Assembly (NCBI GenBank): GCA_963921355.3
Contig: OZ001190.1
Location: 868,001 to 932,000 of the forward strand
DNA: 64,000 bases
Direction: 5' to 3'
Origin: CAWUEZ02 sp963921355
GTDB lineage: Bacteria; Pseudomonadota; Alphaproteobacteria; Thalassobaculales; Thalassobaculaceae
Shown: positions 25,170 to 33,468 of the stretch, one piece after another
Numbering within the stretch: position 1 is the stretch's first letter
Layout: each line of letters starts with the position of its first letter
The notes under the pieces: generated by a model
Seen by the model: the letters and a program-made list of their open reading frames with translations, nothing else
Database searches by the model: none
What the model was told of the DNA's origin: nothing
Position numbers and translations under genes: made by a program

Positions 25170-26234
25170 GTGCCAGCGGATATTAGCATAGCGGGCCGCC
25201 GGATCGGCCCCGATCAGCCGCCCTACGTGATCGCCGAGATGTCGGGCAATCACAACGGTGATATCAACCGGGCGTTTCGGATCCTGGAGGTTGCCAAGGC
25301 CGCCGGCGCCGACGCCGTCAAGCTGCAGACCTACACAGCCGATACCATCACCCTCGACCACGACGGCCCGGAATTCCTGATCGAGGGCGGGCTCTGGGAC
25401 GGGCGACGGCTGTACGAACTCTATCAGGAAGCCCACACCCCATGGGACTGGCATGCCCCGATCTTCGCGCGCGCTCGCGAGATCGGGATCACCGTGTTCT
25501 CGGCGCCTTTCGACCCGACGGCGGTCGACCTGCTGGAGAGCCTGGATGTCCCGGCCTACAAGATCGCCTCGCCGGAGATCGTTGATGTCGGGCTGATCCG
25601 TCGGGTGGCGCGTGCCGGCAAGCCGATGATCATCTCGACCGGCATGGCGAACCTGGAAGAGATCGTCGCGGCGGTGGACGCAGCGCGCGCCGGAGGTGCC
25701 GAGCAGATTGTCGTTCTGCATTGCGTCAGTGCCTACCCGACTCCGCCGGAGGAAGCCAACCTGCGAACCATCGCCGATCTCGCCGACCGGCTGGACGTGG
25801 TGACCGGGCTGTCGGACCACACCATGGACACCACGGTCGCGACCCTGGCCGTCGGCATGGGGGCATGCGTGATTGAGAAGCATGTGACGCTGGCCCGCGC
25901 CGATGGCGGGGTCGACAGCGCGTTTTCGCTGGAACCGCCGGAGCTCGAACGGCTGGTCCGTGATACCCGGATGGCACATGCGGCACTCGGGGCGCCGGCC
26001 TATCGGCCGACCCGGTCCGAGGAGGCCGGCCTGAAGTTCCGACGCTCGCTGTACGTCGTGGCCGACGTGTCGGCGGGCGACGAGCTGACGCCGTCGAACG
26101 TCCGGTCAATCCGTCCCAGCCTTGGATTGGCGCCGAAGCATCTCGACGCGGTGATCGGAAGGCGCGCCGCCCGGGATCTGAAGCGCGGCGAACCGCTGGC
26201 GGCGGATATGGTCGAAGGCGGTCTCGACGCCTGA
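25170..26234 (+). CDS. pseI: Pseudaminic acid synthase (PseI/NeuB family)
   Basis: About 354 residues. GTG 25170 is preferred because GGAGG (25159-25163) is 6 bp away; an ATG at 25164 directly abuts that site. The TIM-barrel NeuB domain starts PPYVIAEMSGNHNGDINRAF, with PEP-binding KLQTYTADTIT and DVGLIRRVARAGKPMIISTG. Metal-binding His are in VLHCVSAYPTPPEEAN and GLSDHTMDT. A C-terminal SAF (antifreeze-like) domain begins near residue 290 (SLYVVADVSAGDELT). It condenses PEP with the 6-deoxy-altrose derivative to give pseudaminic acid. The FlmG-like gene starts 1 bp after its stop. Confidence 0.92.
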   Translation: MPADISIAGRRIGPDQPPYVIAEMSGNHNGDINRAFRILEVAKAAGADAVKLQTYTADTITLDHDGPEFLIEGGLWDGRRLYELYQEAHTPWDWHAPIFARAREIGITVFSAPFDPTAVDLLESLDVPAYKIASPEIVDVGLIRRVARAGKPMIISTGMANLEEIVAAVDAARAGGAEQIVVLHCVSAYPTPPEEANLRTIADLADRLDVVTGLSDHTMDTTVATLAVGMGACVIEKHVTLARADGGVDSAFSLEPPELERLVRDTRMAHAALGAPAYRPTRSEEAGLKFRRSLYVVADVSAGDELTPSNVRSIRPSLGLAPKHLDAVIGRRAARDLKRGEPLAADMVEGGLDA

Positions 26235-26235
26235 C

Positions 26236-28059
26236 ATGGCTTCACCCCAGGAGATCTTGGAACGCGCCCTCGCGCTTCAGGCGGCCGGTAATCCCGGGGC
26301 CGCAGCCGGTCTCTATGGCGTTCTGCTGCGGGGCAATCCGGACCACCCCGATCTGCTGCATCTCGCGGGTACTGCATTCCACCAACTCGGAAAGTCGGAA
26401 GACGCGGAGCGCCTGATCCGCGCGGCGGTTGAGCGCCAGCCGAAGGATCCCGCCTTCCATCACAACCTGGCGGTTGTCCTCCAGGCGCTTGAGCGCATCG
26501 ATGAGGCGGCCGACGCGTATCAGGCTGCGATGAATCTAGACCCGGTGCGGGTCGAGACCCTGGCGAGCCTGGGGGGGATTCTCGCGGCCAAAGACCAAAC
26601 AGCGGAAGGTATCGCACTGATGCGGCGGGCGTTGGTGCTGGATCCCGCTCACGTCGAGGCGCTCGGCCGGCTGAGCAACCACGTTCATAGCCGCTCCGAT
26701 CATGCCGACAGCCTTCGGTGGCGCCGCCGGGCGCGGGCCGTGGACCCGTTGAATGCCGCCAACCTGGTTGCCCTCGGCCTGGTTCTGATCGATCTGGAAC
26801 AGGGGGAGCGGGCCCGTGACATCTTTCACGCCGCGGCGATCGCCCATCCGGCCACGGCCGAGGCCTACAATCACTGCGGCTATCTGGAGGTGGCCCGGCT
26901 GCGGATTGACGAGGCGGTCCGTATGTTTCATCGGGCCAGTTGCGTTCGTCCCGATCTGTCGTCGGCCTTCGCCGGGTTGTCGGAGGCCGCATTTGCCGCC
27001 GGTGATCTGCAAACGGCGATCTCCTGGATGCGGCGGGCGCTGGAAATCGCACCCGGCGAACCCCACTACCGGTTCCGTCTCGGCATCCAGCTGCTCGCCG
27101 CCGGGGACATGGCTGACGGATGGCAATACTACCAGTGGATTCGCATGAAGAGCGGATCTGTGCGGCGGCCGGACGGTCTCCATCTGTGGAAGGCTCAGCC
27201 GGCATCCGAGGCCTCGATCCTCGTCGGCGCCGACCAGGGGGTCGGCGATGAACTTCTGCATGCCGCCTGTTTCAAGCAGTTGGCCCAGGATGTCGGCCGT
27301 CTGGTGATCGAGTGTGATCAGCGCATCGTCGCGCTGATGCGCCGCAGTTTCCCCGATGCGCTGGTGCTTGCCTACCACCGCACCGGAGTCCCGGCACGGC
27401 CGGAGCACGGCTACGAGTGGGTGCCGGCGGACTGGTCGCTCGACTACTACATCGACGGCGCGGCGCTGATGGCGCGGTGCCGCGGCACCGTGGCACAGGC
27501 CGACGCGGCGGCGGGCCCTTGGCTGGTGCCCGATCCGGACCGGGTCGCGGAAATGCGGGCCCACCTGGATGCGTTGCCGCCCGGTCCCAAGGTCGGAGTG
27601 GCCTGGCGCAGCCGGCGCCTGACCACCTTTCGCCTGCCGCACTATCCTGGCCTGGCCCCTTTCGAACAAGTGTTCAAGGTTGCCGGCGCGCAGTTCGTCT
27701 CCCTGCAATACGGCGTCGGCTGGCGCCAGGAGCTCGCCGACACCGGCGTCCCGGTGGCGATCATTCCCGATCTCGACACCACCGACGATATCGACGGGGT
27801 GCTGGCGTTGATCGCGGCCCTGGATCTGGTCATCTGTCCGTCGAGCACGGTCGGATGGCTTGCCGCCTCCCTCGGGAAGCCGGTCTGGCTGATGTACAAC
27901 ACGCCGGTCTTCCTGGAGTACGGGACCGACCGCTTTCCCGGGTTTCCAAGTGTCCGGAGCTTTCGCAAGACGCAGGTCGAGCCCTGGCGCCCTCTGCTCG
28001 CCTCGGTCGCCGAGGCGCTTCGGGCGGAGGTCGCGACGCCGTCCTGGCCTTCAGGATGA
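26236..28059 (+). CDS. TPR protein with GT-B glycosyltransferase-like domain, FlmG-type
   Basis: 607 residues. Residues about 1-290 are tetratricopeptide repeats (patterns such as LLHLAGTAFHQLGKSEDAERL and AFHHNLAVVLQALERIDEAAD). Residues about 300-600 form a GT-B-like half with SILVGADQGVGDELLHAACF, GPKVGVAWRSRRLT and VICPSSTVGWLAASLGKPVW. Size and architecture match FlmG of Caulobacter, the flagellin glycosyltransferase whose TPR part docks flagellin and whose GT part transfers pseudaminic acid. Direct linkage to pseI strengthens this. No flagellin gene is in the window. It overlaps the convergent EamA gene by 9 bp. Confidence 0.8.
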   Translation: MASPQEILERALALQAAGNPGAAAGLYGVLLRGNPDHPDLLHLAGTAFHQLGKSEDAERLIRAAVERQPKDPAFHHNLAVVLQALERIDEAADAYQAAMNLDPVRVETLASLGGILAAKDQTAEGIALMRRALVLDPAHVEALGRLSNHVHSRSDHADSLRWRRRARAVDPLNAANLVALGLVLIDLEQGERARDIFHAAAIAHPATAEAYNHCGYLEVARLRIDEAVRMFHRASCVRPDLSSAFAGLSEAAFAAGDLQTAISWMRRALEIAPGEPHYRFRLGIQLLAAGDMADGWQYYQWIRMKSGSVRRPDGLHLWKAQPASEASILVGADQGVGDELLHAACFKQLAQDVGRLVIECDQRIVALMRRSFPDALVLAYHRTGVPARPEHGYEWVPADWSLDYYIDGAALMARCRGTVAQADAAAGPWLVPDPDRVAEMRAHLDALPPGPKVGVAWRSRRLTTFRLPHYPGLAPFEQVFKVAGAQFVSLQYGVGWRQELADTGVPVAIIPDLDTTDDIDGVLALIAALDLVICPSSTVGWLAASLGKPVWLMYNTPVFLEYGTDRFPGFPSVRSFRKTQVEPWRPLLASVAEALRAEVATPSWPSG

Positions 28060-28968
28060 TGGCGGGCTGCGCGGCCCGCTTTCCCGGTAGGTGATGTAGA
28101 GCCCGCTGGCGACGATGATGCCCGCACCGACGAACGTCCACAGGTCCGGGAACGTGCCGAACACCAGGTAGCTCAGCGCGATCGCCATCAACAGCTGGCC
28201 GTAGTTGAACGGTGCCAGGACCGACGCCTCGCCCAGCTGGAAGGCCCGGATAACGAAATAGTGGCCGAGCCCGCCGATGAATCCGAGCAGCGCGAACAAC
28301 GCCGTGTCGAGGATCGAGGTCGGCCATACGAAGAAGAACGGCAGGGCCAGGGTGGAGAGCAGCGCCCCGACGAAGGAGATGTAGGTGATCGAGGTCTCCG
28401 GTGGATCGGCCGCGGCGAACTTGCGGGTGACGATCTGATAGGTCGCGTAGCTGAACGCCGTGCCGAGCACCAGCAGCATCGCCCAATGGGTCTCCGCACC
28501 GCCGGGCCGGATGATGATCAGCGCGCCGGCGAAACCGAAGGCGACCGCCGTCCAGCGCCGCAGGCCCACCATCTCGCCGAGGATCGGGGCGGCGAGCGCG
28601 GTGACGATCAGCGGCGAGGTGAAGTTGATCGAACTCGCCGTCGGCACGTCGATCCAGCGCAATGCCGAGAAGAAGCAGATCGTCGACAGGAACATCAGCA
28701 CCGATCGGGCGACATGGATGCCGGGTCTGCTCGCCTTCAGCAGGGACAGGCCGCGGCGCGGCATGAACATGACCAGCACGAAGATCAGATGGCCGGCATA
28801 GCGCGCCCACACGACCTGGCCCGTCGGATAGCTCTCCGACAGGAACTTGGCGGCGACGTTCATGAACGGGAACAGGTTGATCGCCAGCGTCATGAACAGG
28901 ATCGCCCGCAGCGCGTCGCGGCGAAGGTTCGGCGGGGCGCCCCTCGGCTCGGGTGGTGGCGAGTCCAT
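28051..28968 (-). CDS. EamA-family (DMT superfamily) transporter
   Basis: 305 residues from ATG 28968, ten hydrophobic segments in two EamA repeats (about 25-165 and 175-295). Marks include FPFMNVAAKFLSESYPTGQV, AALRWIDVPTASSIN-like YSINFTSPLIVTALAAPILG and the second-repeat LLGFIGGLGHYFVIRAF. Likely a metabolite exporter; substrate unknown. The reading frame stays open upstream through the mmcB remnant, but the start shown is where homology begins. Convergent with the FlmG-like gene. Confidence 0.87.
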   Translation of the reverse strand: MDSPPPEPRGAPPNLRRDALRAILFMTLAINLFPFMNVAAKFLSESYPTGQVVWARYAGHLIFVLVMFMPRRGLSLLKASRPGIHVARSVLMFLSTICFFSALRWIDVPTASSINFTSPLIVTALAAPILGEMVGLRRWTAVAFGFAGALIIIRPGGAETHWAMLLVLGTAFSYATYQIVTRKFAAADPPETSITYISFVGALLSTLALPFFFVWPTSILDTALFALLGFIGGLGHYFVIRAFQLGEASVLAPFNYGQLLMAIALSYLVFGTFPDLWTFVGAGIIVASGLYITYRESGPRSPPSS

Positions 28969-29109
28969 GGTGCAGCCTAGTCCGGCTGACCGTCGATCAC
29001 AGGCGTTTTCGTAGGCCGACAGCGATGCCGACACCGCGGCTTTACAGCGCCGGTCGCGGCGGTATCGTCGCAGCTCACCCATAAACGGGAGCGGGGGCGG
29101 AAGCGACAG

Positions 29110-29841
29110 ATGGCGGAGCGCATACTGCAGTTCGAGACGCCGGACGGGCCACTGACGGTGCCGGTGACGGCCTGTGTAGTGGCGGGATGGACCGGCCGCG
29201 ATCGCGCGGCCATCGACCACCATATCGAGGAACTGGCGGCGATCGGGGTTCCGGGGCCGAGCACGGTGCCGCTGTTCTACCGGGTCTCGGCCGAGCAGCT
29301 GACCCAGGCCGAGCGTATCCAGGTTCTGGGCTCCGAGAGTTCCGGCGAAGTCGAGCCCGTGCTGGTCGCCTGCGAACAGGGGCTGTTCCTGACTGTCGGC
29401 TCCGACCACACCGACCGCAAGGTCGAGACCTACTCGATCGCGGTCTCCAAGCAGATGTGTCCGAAGGTCCTCGCCACCGCGGCCTGGCCGGTCGATCTCG
29501 ACGCCGATCTGGACAGCTACGAGCTGGCGTCCGAGGCCCGGATCGACGGGGCCGACACGCCCTACCAGCGGGGCACATTCGCCCTGATCCGCCCGCTCCG
29601 TGATCTGGTCGGACAGGAAATCCGGCAGGCCCGACTTGACCTCGACGATGCGGATCGTGCCGTTATCGCCAAGCGCGATAAGGTCGGCTCGGCGGCCATT
29701 GGCCAGCGCCACCTCCGCGACCACCGCCCAACCGAGATCTTCGAACTGACGAGCCACGCCCCGGGTCACCGCACGGGTGACCTCGGGTGCCCGGTCCGCG
29801 CCTTCGTTGCCTTCGGAGGCTTCGGGATCGACATCCCCTGA
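29110..29841 (+). pseudogene. DUF2848 gene truncated by deletion, tail replaced by antisense of mmcB
   Basis: Residues 1-167 match DUF2848, a family with a fumarylacetoacetase-like fold: VPVTACVVAGWTGRDRAAI, VPLFYRVSAEQLT, IQVLGSESSGEVEPVLV, GSDHTDRKVETYSIAVSKQM. Normally the protein ends with a MFCGTL-type block of about 60 residues. Here family sequence stops at about 29610 (RPLRDLV). What follows to 29841 is the complement of a different gene, the mmcB remnant. The deletion therefore removed the 3' ends of two convergent genes and the spacer. The product would be a chimera and is probably non-functional. Confidence 0.72.
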
Positions 29842-29856
29842 CTCGACCGGGGTCAC
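29605..29856 (-). pseudogene. mmcB (DNA repair endonuclease-like) 5' remnant
   Basis: 84 codons from GTG 29856, which overlaps the stop of the pentapeptide gene (GTGA), so translation was coupled. The sequence VARQFEDLGWAVVAEVALAN, then GRRADLIALGDNGTIRIVEVKS and DFLSDQ, matches MmcB (DUF1052), a putative PD-(D/E)xK nuclease-fold protein of alphaproteobacterial mutagenic repair; D58, E72 and K74 fit the active site. The next expected residues (KW...Y..FCD) are missing. From 29605 leftwards the strand is antisense DUF2848. The frame stays open into the EamA gene, so an aberrant fusion product is conceivable. Confidence 0.7.
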
Positions 29857-31301
29857 GGCTGGAAGTCCGTTGCCCCTCGAAAGTCGGCGTCGCGGATGTC
29901 GGCCCCCCGCAGGTCGGCATCGGTCAGGATCGCGTCCTGCAGATCCGCCCCCCGCAGAACCGCGTCCCTGAGATCGGCGCCCGAGAGGTCGGCATGGCTC
30001 ATCGACGCAAAGGACAGATCGGCGCCCCGCAGCTTGGCGCGCTCCAGACGCACATGCTCGAGATGGGCCGTCCAACGCTGGACGTTCGAGCCGATGATGT
30101 TGATCGGTCCCAATCTGGCCCCGGTGAGATCAGCGCCGGTGAGATTGGCCCGACGCAGGGTCACGCCCCGCATATCGGCATTCGACAGATCGGCGTTGCG
30201 AAGATTGCCGAAAGAGATGTCGGCCATCAGCAGTTCCATACGCGTCAGGTCGCAATCCACCAGCACGACGAACTCCATGCCCGCTGCCGACAGGTTCAAC
30301 CCCGCGAGCGACTGGCCACTGGCGTCACGCCGGCCGAGATCAGCACGCTGGCCCTCGCGGCCCGATGACCGGATCCAGGCATCGTGGGCGATCCCCATGG
30401 TGCGCATCTCCGGGCCAAGGGCGTCGAGCACCTTGGGAAGACGGGCGTCGCGGAAATGCGGGGCATCCCGATCCATGTTGGAGAACGCCGCCCCCGCCAG
30501 ATCGGCGTCGGTCAGGGTCGTGCTCGAGAAGATCGCGTTGTAGAGAACGGCGCCGTGCAGGATGGCCCCCGTCAGGTTCGCCTCGGTCAGGTCGGCGCCC
30601 TCGAGATTGCTGCCGGTCAGGTTGGCGTGGCTGAGATCGGCGCGATACAGCCGCACATTGCGAAGGTTGGCGTCGGTCAGATCAGTCTGAACCACGAACG
30701 CGTTCGACATCTTGGCGTTCGAGAAGTCCGCCCTGATCGCGGTCGCCGTCGCAGCGTCGGTGGACGTCGTGTCGAAACCGGCGGCCACCAGATTGCCCCG
30801 TTCGTCCGGTTTCAGCAGAACACCGTCGCGCAGATCCGCTTCGTGCAGCACCACGTCGGTCAGGTTGGCGCCACGCAGGCAGGCACCACGCAGATCGGCC
30901 CGGGACAGATCGGAGTTGCGCAGATCGGTGTGCCGCAGGTCACAGGCAAACAGGTTGGCGTTGCGCAGCGTCATCTCGCGCAGATCCGAGTGTGCCAGAC
31001 TGGCGCCGAAGAAGTCGGCCCCGGACAGGTCCACGCCGGCCAGCGAGAGATAGGACATCTCGCAACCGGCAAAACTGGCGCGGGCTCCGCCCGTCCGCCC
31101 GCGCACAAACTGGTCGTGCTGTTGGACGATGGCGTCGACCTCGCGCTGGCTGAGCTTGCGAAGCCTGAGCGACGCGGGCCGCTCGTCTCGCGGGAATTCA
31201 TGCCCGGCGGCATGTTCGGCGATCGGCTTGGCGATGCCGTCATGACCGTTTTCTGGAGGGAAGTCCGCCGGTGGGGAGCCTGACCGGCCCTGATCGCTCA
31301 T
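29853..31301 (-). CDS. Pentapeptide-repeat protein
   Basis: 482 residues from ATG 31301. After a charged N-terminus (about 1-95; LSQREVDAIVQQHDQFVRG) come two blocks of A(D/N)LxX pentapeptide repeats, about 105-310 and 370-480 (for example NANLFACDLRHTDLRNSDLS and GADLRDAVLRGADLQDAILT). They would form right-handed quadrilateral beta helices. A non-repeat insert of about 60 residues (MDRDAPHFRDARLPKVLDAL) joins them. No signal peptide or membrane helix is clear. Some such proteins mimic DNA and protect gyrase; most have no known role. Coupling to the mmcB start hints at a DNA-related job, as inference only. The minus-strand start diverges from tam. Confidence 0.88.
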   Translation of the reverse strand: MSDQGRSGSPPADFPPENGHDGIAKPIAEHAAGHEFPRDERPASLRLRKLSQREVDAIVQQHDQFVRGRTGGARASFAGCEMSYLSLAGVDLSGADFFGASLAHSDLREMTLRNANLFACDLRHTDLRNSDLSRADLRGACLRGANLTDVVLHEADLRDGVLLKPDERGNLVAAGFDTTSTDAATATAIRADFSNAKMSNAFVVQTDLTDANLRNVRLYRADLSHANLTGSNLEGADLTEANLTGAILHGAVLYNAIFSSTTLTDADLAGAAFSNMDRDAPHFRDARLPKVLDALGPEMRTMGIAHDAWIRSSGREGQRADLGRRDASGQSLAGLNLSAAGMEFVVLVDCDLTRMELLMADISFGNLRNADLSNADMRGVTLRRANLTGADLTGARLGPINIIGSNVQRWTAHLEHVRLERAKLRGADLSFASMSHADLSGADLRDAVLRGADLQDAILTDADLRGADIRDADFRGATDFQP

Positions 31302-31395
31302 GGTACCTCGACTGTCTACCCACCACTCTTCGGCTTCGCTTTGCCGCGCAAGCGTAGCGCACTCCACCGCAGTCGCCCCCTCAACACGATATGCC

Positions 31396-32178
31396 ATGTC
31401 CTGGGATACTGCCGAATACCTGAAGTTTGCCGATCACCGGGCCCGTCCCGCCATCGATCTGCTGGCCCGAATCGGATCCGCGGCTCCGCGACAGGTGGTT
31501 GATCTTGGTTGCGGTCCCGGCAACGTCACGCGGCTGCTCGCCGACAGGTGGCCGACGGCCCGGGTTACCGGGATCGATCCATCCCCGGACATGCTGGCAC
31601 GCGCCCGCGCTGATCATCCGGACCTGACGTTCGAGGACGGCGAGGCGGCGAGCTGGTCGGCCGCAAAGGGCCCCGGGGGCAGCGACCTCGACGTGTTGTA
31701 TTCGAACGCCGCGCTGCATTGGCTGGACGACCACCACAGTCTGTTCCTGCGCCTGTTCGAGCAGCTGGCCCCTGGCGGCTGGATGGCGGTTCAGATGCCG
31801 CGAAACTTCGGTGAACCTTCCCACACCGCGGTCGCCGAGGCGGCAGCGGACGGGCCCTAGCACGCCTGGCTTGCCCCGCTGCTGAAGCCCCCGCCGACCC
31901 ACGCTCCGCAGGTCTATATCGACCTGCTCTCCGCTCAGGCCGACCATATTGATGTCTGGGAAACCGACTACATCCAGATTCTGACCGGCGAGAACCCGGT
32001 CGCCCAATGGACCCGGGGAACCTGGCTGCGGCCGTTTCTGGACGCCCTGTCCGGCGATGACCGTGACGGGTTCGAAGCCGCCTACCGGGCACGGGTGCAG
32101 GCCGCCTATCCGCCCCTGGCGGATGGCCGCACCGTGTTCCCGTTCCGTCGGTTGTTCCTGGTCCTGCGTCGCCGCTGA
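31396..32178 (+). pseudogene. tam: Trans-aconitate 2-methyltransferase-like gene with in-frame TAG
   Basis: ATG 31396, MSWDTAEYLKFADHRARPAI, is the Tam start signature, with SAM site VVDLGCGPGNVTRLLADRW and GGWMAVQMPRNFGEPSHT. A TAG at 31858-31860 (codon 155) follows AAADGP. The same frame continues HAWLAPLLKPPPTHAPQVY, then WETDYIQILTGENPVAQWT and FPFRRLFLVLRRR to the TGA at 32178, the complete expected C-terminal half. Family members have Trp after DGP, so TGG to TAG (one G-to-A change) is the simplest origin. Without suppression the enzyme is truncated in its substrate half. Tam methylates trans-aconitate, an inhibitory by-product of the citric-acid cycle. Confidence 0.85.
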
Positions 32179-32201
32179 TCCGGCTCGGAACCAGTCCTGG
32201 G

Positions 32202-33164
32202 TCAGATCCAGTCCTGGGTCTGCGGGAAATGAAAGGCGAGGAAGCGATAGGTGTCGCGCACCGAGTCCCGGATGCGGTCGTTGCGCCGCTCGACGTTGAT
32301 GTCCCAGATCGCGATGATCTCGTCCCAGATGATCAGTCGCTGGTGCAGCTCGTCGCGGGTCTCGCGGATGAATTTCACCATCGCGTCGTAGGTCTTCAGG
32401 ATCGCCACGATCTCGGACGTCTGAGCGTCGGCCTGGTCGAACAGGTCCGAGAACCCCGCGATCGCCGGGCGCAGCAGAATGCTGGCGCGCCGGATCTCTT
32501 CGTAGAAGTGCTTGTCTTCCTTGTAGAGCTTGCCGACCCGGTTCAGTTTTCCGGCGATCGCGCGGGCCGCGTTGTAGCGGTCGCGCAGACCTTCAAGATA
32601 GCAGAGCTCGCGGGCGAACCGATCGATCATGTCGAGCACTTCGTCACGCGAGTCCCGTCCGAGACCGATGGTCTCGGCGATCTTGGAGACGCCGTCGCGG
32701 ACTTGATGCTGCATCTTCCCATCGGTCGACAAGCGCCGCAGCTCGGCGACGTCCTGAACCACCGCTTCATTCCCGGTCAGCCAGGTCGCGACCTGGACCA
32801 TCAGCCGGTTCTTGGCAAGCTCGCGGTGGTGTTCCTCGACCCGCCAGGACGCCGTTCCGTCCAGCAGCTCCGTCGGGATGCTGTCACCCGGCCTAATGTC
32901 TTTGACGTATTTCAAGCTGTTGGAAACGGTGACCAGCAGCTTGCCGTCGGTCGAATCCGGAACGATGTTGAACTCAGTCGCGACGTCATCGATCGGGATC
33001 ACCGCCTCGATGTCGCCGATCAGCACCCGCATCACCGGCGACCGTTCCCGACCGTTCAGCTCGAAGCGCGCATCCGGCAGGTCAAACACCCGGTGCGAGA
33101 ACACGAAATGGGTGTTCGGATCGAGCTTGTCTTGGGAGTCGAGAGGCGCCACGGCAGCAGTCAT
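32202..33164 (-). CDS. Conserved hypothetical protein encoded beside cheZ
   Basis: 320 residues from ATG 33164, with AAGGAC just upstream; an earlier start lacks support. No signal peptide or membrane segment. The N-terminal 110 residues are beta-rich and domain-like (THFVFSHRVFDLPDARFELN), while about 120-320 are helical and charged, with long amphipathic stretches (EVLDMIDRFARELCYLEGLR; KEDKHFYEEIRRASILLRP). I do not recognise a family. Divergent position next to cheZ, sharing a 304-bp intergenic region, suggests a link with chemotaxis or motility, as inference only. Confidence 0.7.
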   Translation of the reverse strand: MTAAVAPLDSQDKLDPNTHFVFSHRVFDLPDARFELNGRERSPVMRVLIGDIEAVIPIDDVATEFNIVPDSTDGKLLVTVSNSLKYVKDIRPGDSIPTELLDGTASWRVEEHHRELAKNRLMVQVATWLTGNEAVVQDVAELRRLSTDGKMQHQVRDGVSKIAETIGLGRDSRDEVLDMIDRFARELCYLEGLRDRYNAARAIAGKLNRVGKLYKEDKHFYEEIRRASILLRPAIAGFSDLFDQADAQTSEIVAILKTYDAMVKFIRETRDELHQRLIIWDEIIAIWDINVERRNDRIRDSVRDTYRFLAFHFPQTQDWI

Positions 33165-33468
33165 GTCCTTTATCCTCGTAGGCAGTCGGGCAGTGGCGAT
33201 CGGGCGGCCGAATTCCCGTGTCCGCATTACACGACCAATTTGCTAGCCAGATCGTTAACACCCGGAGCCATCACCGGCTCTTGACCCGGCGCGATCACAC
33301 AGCCGCTGACGTTCGGCGCCGAACGCACGCCCCGGTGCACCCGACGGTCGCGGGCCAGACCGCTGGCGAAATCCGGTCGCGATGGCGCCCTGAACACGCT
33401 TAACGGATTTTTTACATCAACGGGTCAGGCTGTCGGCAGGCTAGAGAGCCACGCTGGGAGAGGTAAGG
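33165..33468. other. Divergent promoter region for the hypothetical gene and cheZ
   Basis: 304 bp without coding potential. The cheZ side has a purine-rich ribosome site (AGAGGTAAGG) before 33469 and an AT-rich patch around 33400-33418; no factor site is convincing. Confidence 0.4.

Noticed and set aside
28969..30075. Upstream extension of the EamA transporter frame as one large protein
   Set aside because: The frame is open only because antisense DUF2848 and the mmcB remnant happen to be in phase; EamA homology starts at 28968.
30384..31283. Repeated-looking plus-strand frame opposite the pentapeptide gene
   Set aside because: Its regular Gly/Val/Ile pattern is simply the complement of the pentapeptide repeats.
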